Shown here in pieces: positions 6,873 to 11,367 of a stretch of 11,367 nucleotides of DNA (positions within the stretch are counted from its first letter, which is position 1; the number at the start of each line of letters is the position of its first letter). Below the pieces are notes generated by a model. The model had not been told where the DNA came from. It saw only the letters and a program-made list of their open reading frames with translations, and did not search any database. Both the position numbers and the translations under genes were made by a program. The stretch comes from Thermoplasmata archaeon (GTDB taxonomy: Archaea; Thermoplasmatota; Thermoplasmata; Sysuiplasmatales; Sysuiplasmataceae). Location of the stretch: positions 1 to 11,367 of the forward strand of contig JAJYOM010000043.1 in NCBI GenBank assembly GCA_021796175.1, in the 5' to 3' direction.

Positions 6873-7835
6873 ATGCAGAAAAGAACAGTGCTCAACGGCC
6901 ACATAAGTCGTAACTACATAACTCACTGGTCTCCCGGGATCAGTCCTGTGCTGCATGTATCTGACGGTGAGACATTTGCTGTCGACATACCAGACTCATC
7001 GACAGATCAGGTAAGACCGGACTCCAAAGTGTCAGCGCTCAGGCGAATGGACAGGTCAAAGACCGATGCTGCGGTCGGGCCCTTTTATGTGGAAGATGCA
7101 ATGCCGGGCGATACACTCAGGGTTGACATTGCCGGCATAGAATGTGCCAGGTGGGGATGGAGCGCGATTTTCCCCGGTTTCGGTCTGCTCAGCGATGAGT
7201 TCAACAGGTTCAGGCTTTTTCAGTGGTCAATATCCGGCGGATATGCCAGGCCGAAAAAATCAGCATTTCTTTCCGGTCTTAGACTGCCGGTACACCCCTT
7301 TCCCGGTGTCATCGGGGTCCTGCCGCTCGAGGAAAGCGATGAGTACGGCATGATACCTCCACAGTATTTCGGAGGGAACATGGATAACAACAGGATTGGC
7401 GTCGGTTCCTCCGTGTACTTCAGGGTGAACGTTAAGGGCGCGGGACTCTGCATTGCCGATACGCATGCTGCGCAGGGTGATGGCGAAGTCTGCGGTACCG
7501 CAATAGAAACGCCCTCTAAGACAACCCTCCGTGTCAGGCTCTTCAGGGATGGAGTGGACACCAGGGCACCTGCCGTGGTTTACAGGGAGCGTTCCAGGAG
7601 CAGGAATTGCCTTTCGCTGTCCGGCATCGCGCCTGACCTTCACACTGCAGCGAAGAAGGCAGTCCGTTCCATGGTTGACCTGCTGAACAGAAACGGCCTT
7701 GGCAGGGAGGAGTCTTATCTGTTATGTTCCGTGGCTGCTGACCTCAGGATAAGCGAAATTGTTGACAGCCCGAACTGGAATGTCGGTATCTCCGTTGATA
7801 CTGCTGTGCTCAGGCAGCTGGGCGTAAGTATCTGA
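6873..7835 (+). CDS. Acetamidase/formamidase-family amidohydrolase
   Basis: A member of the FmdA/AmdA family, which hydrolyses formamide, acetamide or other short amides to the acid and ammonia. The 320-residue protein shows the family landmarks in order: GPFYVEDAMPGD (69-80), HPFPGVIGVLP (141-151), GGNMDN (167-172), ADTHAAQGDGEVCGTAIE (195-212) and, near the C-terminus, YLLCSVAADLRISEIVD (282-298). Length is within the family range and no signal peptide is seen, so it is cytoplasmic. The ATG at 6873 is preceded by a purine-rich stretch. It is convergent with the ammonia-lyase gene, with 13 bases between stops. Formamide is the product of one histidine-degradation route (formimidoylglutamase, HutG), so a formamidase here would fit, but the substrate cannot be read from the sequence. 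Confidence 0.9.
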   Translation: MQKRTVLNGHISRNYITHWSPGISPVLHVSDGETFAVDIPDSSTDQVRPDSKVSALRRMDRSKTDAAVGPFYVEDAMPGDTLRVDIAGIECARWGWSAIFPGFGLLSDEFNRFRLFQWSISGGYARPKKSAFLSGLRLPVHPFPGVIGVLPLEESDEYGMIPPQYFGGNMDNNRIGVGSSVYFRVNVKGAGLCIADTHAAQGDGEVCGTAIETPSKTTLRVRLFRDGVDTRAPAVVYRERSRSRNCLSLSGIAPDLHTAAKKAVRSMVDLLNRNGLGREESYLLCSVAADLRISEIVDSPNWNVGISVDTAVLRQLGVSI

Positions 7836-7848
7836 TTCAACGGGAGGT

Positions 7849-9345
7849 TCACAGCAGTGCGCCCCTCTTCAGCAACATGCAGCAATCCTCAATTTCTCCC
7901 GATATCTCTCTGTCCTTGTCCAGTGTTGGGACCGTCTCCCTGATTGTCGAGTGCGCCTTCGCTACGCCAGGTGCGGAGGGCCCACCAGTCAGATCCAGTG
8001 CCTGTGCGGCGCAGACTGCCTCTATTGCAATCACCCTGAAGCTGTTCTCAACCATCTGCCTCAGTTTCAACGCGGAGTACGCGCCCATGCTCACGTAATC
8101 CTCCTGATTGGCCGAAGTTGGGATGGAATCCGAGGATGAAGGGTGGCTGAGGACCTTTCCCTCTGAAACCAGTGCCGCAGCCGTGTACTGGGCAACCATA
8201 TAGCCTGACTCGAGTCCCGGTCTTCTGGAAAGAAACGGGCTCAGCCCGCTCAGCTTGTGGTCGGTCAGCCTTGCTGTCCTCCGCTCAGAGAAGGATGCCA
8301 ATGCCTGGAGCGGTATTGCGAGTGCATCGAGCGCGACGGCCACCGGCTGACCATGGAAATTGCCGGCGGAAATCACCTCGCCGTCATCGGGAAGTACAAT
8401 CGGGTTGTCCGTTGTGGAGTTCATCTCCGTAACAATGATGTTCTCGCAGTAACGCAGCATGTCTTCAAGCGGGCCGATTACCTGAGGAGCGCATCTCAAT
8501 GTATACGGGTCCTGTGGCGAATTGCCCCGATCCAGTCTGCTGCTTCCACTGCATATTCTCCTGATCGAGGCGGCAACCTCCATCGAACCGCGGTGTGCTC
8601 TCAGTGCAGCAACTCGTTCGTCAAAGGGCGAGATCCTCCCGCCCAGGGACTCGAGCGACATTGAAAAGACAATCAGCGACTGCTGCAGCAGGAGGCCTAT
8701 GTCATGCACTGCGAGAGCACCCAGTGCAGTCATGAACTGGGTTCCATTGATCAGAGCAAGTCCCTCTTTTTCCCTGAGGGAAACGGGTTTCAGCCCCGCC
8801 TTTGAGAGTGCATCCGACCCATTCATTATGACGCCTTCCAGCTCCGCATTGCCCTCTCCCATGAGGACAAGGGCCATGTGCGCCAGCGGCGCGAGATCTC
8901 CGCTTGCCCCGACAGATCCTCTGGAGGGTATGACAGGATGAACATGCCTGTTGAGCATCTCGCAAAGCAGTGTGACGACATCCATCCTGACTCCGGAGTA
9001 TCCTTTGACGAGCGTGTTCAGCCTGAGCAGCATCATCGCCCGGGTCTCGTCACGTGAGAGCGGGGCACCGACTCCGGCTGAAGTGCTTCTGACAAGGTTT
9101 TCCTGAAGCCGCCCGGCTTCCCCAGGTGCTATCCTGCTGTTCTGCAATTCGCCGAAGCCGGTGTTCACACCATAGATTGTATTCCCCTGACGGAGTCTGG
9201 ATTCCAGTGTCTTCCTTGAAGCATTCACCAGCTCAGCGGAATCGACGGAAATACCAACGCTGGAATTGTCTCTCGCAACTGAAACCAGTTCGGAAATGGA
9301 GAGTGATTTTCCGTCCAATAAGACAGCCGCTTGTTTCTTTGCCAA
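7849..9345 (-). CDS. hutH: Histidine ammonia-lyase family enzyme (MIO-type), altered substrate residue
   Basis: An aromatic amino acid ammonia-lyase of 498 residues. Family members eliminate ammonia with a self-made MIO group, here formed from Ala147-Ser148-Gly149 in GSVGASGDLAPLAH. Other active-site positions known from Pseudomonas putida HutH are kept: Tyr58 in YGVNTGFG, Asn200 in NGTQ, Gln278, Tyr281 and Arg284 in PQDPYTLRC, Phe330 in GNFHG, and Glu415 in SANQED. Overall similarity is to HutH rather than phenylalanine lyase, so histidine to urocanate is the default call. However, the position of HutH His83 is Thr88 (codon ACT, 9084-9082), and the His of NQEDHVSM is Tyr417. The start is TTG 9345; an in-frame TAA at 9387-9385 with no ATG, GTG or TTG between rules out a longer form, and TTG 9318 is a shorter option. 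A formamidase-family gene is convergent next door. Confidence 0.9.
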   Translation of the reverse strand: MAKKQAAVLLDGKSLSISELVSVARDNSSVGISVDSAELVNASRKTLESRLRQGNTIYGVNTGFGELQNSRIAPGEAGRLQENLVRSTSAGVGAPLSRDETRAMMLLRLNTLVKGYSGVRMDVVTLLCEMLNRHVHPVIPSRGSVGASGDLAPLAHMALVLMGEGNAELEGVIMNGSDALSKAGLKPVSLREKEGLALINGTQFMTALGALAVHDIGLLLQQSLIVFSMSLESLGGRISPFDERVAALRAHRGSMEVAASIRRICSGSSRLDRGNSPQDPYTLRCAPQVIGPLEDMLRYCENIIVTEMNSTTDNPIVLPDDGEVISAGNFHGQPVAVALDALAIPLQALASFSERRTARLTDHKLSGLSPFLSRRPGLESGYMVAQYTAAALVSEGKVLSHPSSSDSIPTSANQEDYVSMGAYSALKLRQMVENSFRVIAIEAVCAAQALDLTGGPSAPGVAKAHSTIRETVPTLDKDREISGEIEDCCMLLKRGALL

Positions 9346-9375
9346 GTATAACGCACCCGAAGCAGCAAAAGACAG

Positions 9376-9387
9376 GAGATGTAATTA
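9376..9387 (-). promoter_or_regulatory. Weak candidate TATA box for the ammonia-lyase gene
   Basis: The minus strand contains AATAATTAC within this stretch, about 36 bases before the TTG at 9345, implying a leader of roughly 10 bases. The near-palindrome TGAGGCGTCTCA (one mismatched pair) lies just upstream at 9408-9419. The 113-base gap to the methyltransferase makes an independent promoter possible; co-transcription is equally possible. Confidence 0.3.
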
Positions 9388-9458
9388 TTCTTTCTTCATT
9401 CCCACAGTGAGGCGTCTCAGTCCAGGAACTTGCTGTGCCTACCGGTTGGCTGCCAGTA

Positions 9459-10199
9459 TCACTCCTTCCTGCCCACAATTACCATCCTTCTTTTCATGAA
9501 CGAGAGGTCATTTCCGAGTCCAATTGCAGTGGCGAAATCCCTGCTTGCCCCGAGCAGTAGATTCCTGCAGTCGTCCGCCTCCTTTCCGGTGGAACTCACA
9601 GGGTATATCCACTTTTCAAATGTGAGCCTCTCTTCATCCACTTCCACATGGATTTCACCGAAGCCGTGCTCGACCAGCTTAGAGCGCCATTCACCTGTCT
9701 CCTCGGCAATCTTGTGAGTCGAATCACGCGCCTTTTCAAGCGCATTCAGCTCGTCCGCAAAGCCATCGGGCGACACCATGTCGGCGAGCCCGAGCTTACC
9801 GCCATTGCGCAGTATCCTGTGGACCTCCCCGAGAAACAAACTCTTGTCACTGAAGTGATGTGCTGCCCTCCTGCAGGTCACTATGTCTGCTATCGCATCC
9901 GAAAGCGGTATTGCTTCAGCCTCGCCGAGAACGAACTCAATATTGGTTTTTCCCTTTTCATCTGACAGTTTGCGTGCCTGCCTGATCATTTCCACAGTCG
10001 GATCTACTGCGATTACCCTCGCTGTCTGGCCCGAGAGTGCCATTGCTGTAAAGCCGGTACCTGTCGCAATGTCCACCGACACTTCACCGCCTTTCGCCGC
10101 AACGCTTTCAAGCAACATCTCAAGATCCCTTCCCTTTGCATGGGAGGAGCTCTTTGCGTATCCCTCTGCATTTCTTGCAAAAAAATCCGAGCCGCTCAT
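9459..10199 (-). CDS. Class I SAM-dependent methyltransferase, UbiE/Methyltransf_11-like
   Basis: A cytosolic methyltransferase of 246 residues with a Rossmann SAM-binding fold. Motif I is VDIATGTGF (42-50), the acidic residue binding the ribose hydroxyls is Asp66 in AVDPT, and LGEAEAIPLSD (91-101) is the usual adenine-binding loop. CRRAAHHFSD (109-118) and the strand GKLGLADMVSP (134-144) match the post-motif II and III regions of small-molecule methyltransferases. The substrate is not recognisable. The ATG at 10199 is preceded by a well-placed TATA box and no Shine-Dalgarno, so the message is probably leaderless. It is downstream of and co-directional with the thiolase-DUF35 pair but appears to have its own promoter. 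The best family guess is UbiE/YcgJ-like, without evidence for a quinone role. Confidence 0.85.
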   Translation of the reverse strand: MSGSDFFARNAEGYAKSSSHAKGRDLEMLLESVAAKGGEVSVDIATGTGFTAMALSGQTARVIAVDPTVEMIRQARKLSDEKGKTNIEFVLGEAEAIPLSDAIADIVTCRRAAHHFSDKSLFLGEVHRILRNGGKLGLADMVSPDGFADELNALEKARDSTHKIAEETGEWRSKLVEHGFGEIHVEVDEERLTFEKWIYPVSSTGKEADDCRNLLLGASRDFATAIGLGNDLSFMKRRMVIVGRKE

Positions 10200-10210
10200 A
10201 CCACGAGATC

Positions 10211-10221
10211 CTGACTGTCAG
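10211..10221. repeat. Inverted repeat CTGAC-T-GTCAG between TATA box and start of the methyltransferase gene
   Basis: Perfect 5-base arms around one base. It lies directly between the TATA box (10222-10230) and the ATG at 10199, where a bound protein would block polymerase, so it is a candidate operator. Confidence 0.45.
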
Positions 10222-10230
10222 TATAAATTG
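10222..10230 (-). promoter_or_regulatory. TATA box of the methyltransferase gene
   Basis: The minus strand reads CAATTTATA, with the TTTATA core centred about 26 bases before the ATG at 10199. This is the expected geometry for a leaderless archaeal transcript and is the clearest promoter in the window. Confidence 0.6.
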
Positions 10231-10231
10231 G

Positions 10232-10241
10232 TCTGTACAGA
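10232..10241. repeat. Perfect 10-base palindrome TCTGTACAGA
   Basis: Lies immediately upstream of the methyltransferase TATA box in its direction of transcription. A second perfect 10-base palindrome, TTTGGCCAAA, follows at 10246-10255. Together with the dyad at 10211-10221, three palindromic elements occur within 45 bases. Confidence 0.45.
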
Positions 10242-10301
10242 TGCCTTTGGCCAAATCAGTGAGGCCTGGCGTTGTACATGTGTGCTGCGAGGCGACGAGT
10301 C

Positions 10302-10321
10302 TTCATCGGGTCAGCGCGGCC
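10302..10321 (+). repeat. 20-base direct repeat, copy 1
   Basis: This 20-base stretch, containing the core CATCGGGTCAGCGCGGCC, is identical to the last 20 bases of the window (11348-11367). It covers the last codons and stop of the DUF35 gene. The bases before the two copies differ (C at 10301, G at 11347), so on that side the match stops at exactly 20 bases. Confidence 0.95.
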
Positions 10322-10709
10322 TGAATTTGTATCCGTACCTGATTATGCCAGCATTGCCCTCTGAGCCCAGTTTCCTGAACGTTGCCTCTACATCCAGACC
10401 GATCTTCAGTTTTTCCGGCTCGCAGTCAACAACCTGGCCAGTTAATCTTACGCCCCCATCCATTTCCACCATGGCCATGATGTACGGCTTCATGAGTGCG
10501 AAGTCCGGCATCGGGTCGTGAACGACAGTGAATGAGTATATCTTTCCTTTCCCGGACAACCTGTAGTCTTTCATCTTGCCAAGACTCTTCCTCCTGCATT
10601 TCGGGCAGATTTCCCTTGGTGGAAAGTAGATTCCGCCACAGTTTTCGCATTTTTTTCCTATCAGATTGTAGCGGCTTGGGTTCTCTCTCCAGTAACGCGG
10701 GTTGGACAT
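10311..10709 (-). CDS. DUF35 zinc-ribbon/OB-fold protein, acyl-CoA enzyme partner
   Basis: A 132-residue DUF35 protein. It has an N-terminal rubredoxin-like zinc ribbon with Cys21, Cys24, Cys35 and Cys38 (CENC and CPKC), followed by an OB-fold with GKGKIYSFTVVHDP and a GGVRLTGQVVD strand. Members form complexes with SCP2-type thiolases, and in archaeal mevalonate synthesis a DUF35 protein bridges thiolase and HMG-CoA synthase by binding CoA intermediates. The start is well supported: ATG 10709 follows GGAGG by seven bases, and the thiolase TGA ends one base before it, so translation is probably coupled. An ATG nine codons upstream would overlap the thiolase gene. Whether it serves the mevalonate pathway or another acyl-CoA route depends on genes outside the window. 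Confidence 0.92.
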   Translation of the reverse strand: MSNPRYWRENPSRYNLIGKKCENCGGIYFPPREICPKCRRKSLGKMKDYRLSGKGKIYSFTVVHDPMPDFALMKPYIMAMVEMDGGVRLTGQVVDCEPEKLKIGLDVEATFRKLGSEGNAGIIRYGYKFRPR

Positions 10710-10710
10710 T

Positions 10711-11367
10711 TCAGAACCTCCTGAAAATGTGAACAACCGAAGTACCGCCAGTACCGCCTATGTTGAGTGACAGTCCGCACTCTGCATCATGCACCTGCCT
10801 CTTCTCAGCCCCGCCTCTAAGCTGCCTGGTTATTTCAACCGCCTGGGCGACTCCGGTTGCACCCATAGGATCGCCTCTGGCCTTCAATCCTCCCGATGTG
10901 TTTACAGAGACCACGCCGTTTATTTCCGTCATGCCCTCAAGCGTCGCTGGTCCTCCCTTCCCCTTTTCGAAGAAACCGAGGTCCTCGATGGTCATTATCT
11001 CCGCAATTGAATACGAGTCGTTGACCTCTGCCAGTTCCACATCCTTAGCTGTGATGTGGGCTGCCTTGTATGCCTTTGCGGATGCCACCCTGACAGAATC
11101 AAGTCTGGTAAGCGACTCGCGGTGCTGAAGCGCGAGTGTGTCGGTTGCAGCTTCAGATGCAATAATCCTTACAGGCTCGGGTGAATACTTCTTTGCAATG
11201 TCTGCCGGAGCCAGTATCACAGCCGCTGCTCCGTCTGAAATCGGGGCGCAGTCAAAGACACCAAGCGGATCGGCGACCATTGGCGATTTGAGGACCGTTT
11301 CCATAGTTATCGCCCGCTGGTACTGTGCCTGAGGGTTCATTGCACCGTTCATCGGGTCAGCGCGGCC
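10711..11367 (-). CDS. SCP2-like acetyl-CoA acetyltransferase (thiolase), N-terminus cut by window edge
   Basis: The C-terminal 218 residues of a thiolase of the archaeal/SCP2-like type; the frame is open to the right edge and about 170-180 residues, including the N-terminal catalytic Cys, are missing. Visible landmarks are NPQAQYQ (residues 11-17 of the fragment), PISDGAAAVILA (42-53), EVNDSYSIAE (114-123), the SGGLKARG loop (158-165), and the terminal NIGGTGGTSVVHIF, which has no second Cys, as is typical of this subgroup. Two active-site motifs deviate: the usual HD of the HDxFxxAE segment is Asn116-Asp, and the GHP motif reads GDP with Asp166 (codon GAT at 10872-10870). The pair with DUF35 suggests acetoacetyl-CoA formation or a related acyl-CoA reaction. 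The first few visible codons fall in the terminal 20-base repeat and may be unreliable. Confidence 0.9.
   Translation of the reverse strand, partial: GRADPMNGAMNPQAQYQRAITMETVLKSPMVADPLGVFDCAPISDGAAAVILAPADIAKKYSPEPVRIIASEAATDTLALQHRESLTRLDSVRVASAKAYKAAHITAKDVELAEVNDSYSIAEIMTIEDLGFFEKGKGGPATLEGMTEINGVVSVNTSGGLKARGDPMGATGVAQAVEITRQLRGGAEKRQVHDAECGLSLNIGGTGGTSVVHIFRRF
10717..10721 (-). promoter_or_regulatory. Strong Shine-Dalgarno GGAGG of the DUF35 gene
   Basis: GGAGG on the minus strand lies within the last codons of the thiolase gene, seven bases before the ATG at 10709. It fixes the DUF35 start and contrasts with the leaderless look of the first genes in other units. Internal operon genes with a Shine-Dalgarno and leaderless lead genes are a common archaeal pattern. 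Confidence 0.8.
11348..11367 (+). repeat. 20-base direct repeat, copy 2, at the window end
   Basis: Identical to 10302-10321. In the thiolase frame it encodes the fragment's first residues, GRADPM and most of the next Asn codon, where relatives usually have a Lys-Asn-His-like segment. This raises the possibility that these bases come from a misjoin. Confidence 0.95.

Noticed and set aside
9883..10521. 212-codon plus-strand frame across the methyltransferase and DUF35 genes
   Set aside because: It is antisense to two genes with clear motifs and has no domain of its own.
1..11367. Defence system, mobile element, CRISPR array or RNA gene
   Set aside because: No transposase, integrase, regularly spaced repeats, tRNA cloverleaf or rRNA sequence was found; every long stretch is accounted for by conserved metabolic or housekeeping genes.

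Overview
The window looks like chromosomal DNA from an archaeon, most likely a member of Thermoplasmata with fairly balanced base composition. The evidence is a Ski2-type Hel308 helicase, a membrane-anchored archaeal LonB protease, an archaeal-type NMN adenylyltransferase (NadM), a SCP2-like thiolase paired with a DUF35 protein, TATA boxes 25-30 bases before several start codons (leaderless style), and several probable TTG or GTG starts. The class assignment is inference; the domain assignment is firm. There is no mobile element, CRISPR array, tRNA or rRNA.

Left part (1-4759): hel308 runs leftward and off the left edge. It is divergent from a rightward cluster, lonB-nadM-pncC. NadM makes the dinucleotide from NMN or NaMN, and PncC deamidates NMN to NaMN, so the last two genes form a pyridine-nucleotide pair. 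Their reading frames overlap. LonB leads the cluster, 21 bases upstream of nadM.

Middle (4760-7848): a leftward ClC chloride channel or transporter with a C-terminal CBS pair. Its stop codon abuts that of pncC with no base between them. A 262-base divergent intergenic region with candidate TATA boxes and inverted repeats separates it from a rightward acetamidase/formamidase-family gene.

Right part (7849-11367): four leftward genes. They are a histidine ammonia-lyase family enzyme (convergent with the amidase), a class I SAM methyltransferase, a DUF35 zinc-ribbon/OB protein, and the C-terminal half of a SCP2-like thiolase cut by the right edge. The thiolase and DUF35 genes are tightly coupled (TGA, one base, ATG). 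The lyase/amidase pairing suggests nitrogen release from histidine or a related substrate, because one histidine-degradation route yields formamide.

Most of the window is ordinary metabolism and housekeeping, and I do not see a new multi-gene system. The points worth a second look are residue-level departures in three enzymes: ClC proton glutamate to Val, lyase His83 equivalent to Thr, and thiolase GHP motif to GDP. Others are palindrome-rich promoters and an exact 20-base direct repeat whose second copy is the last 20 bases of the window, which may mark an assembly break.
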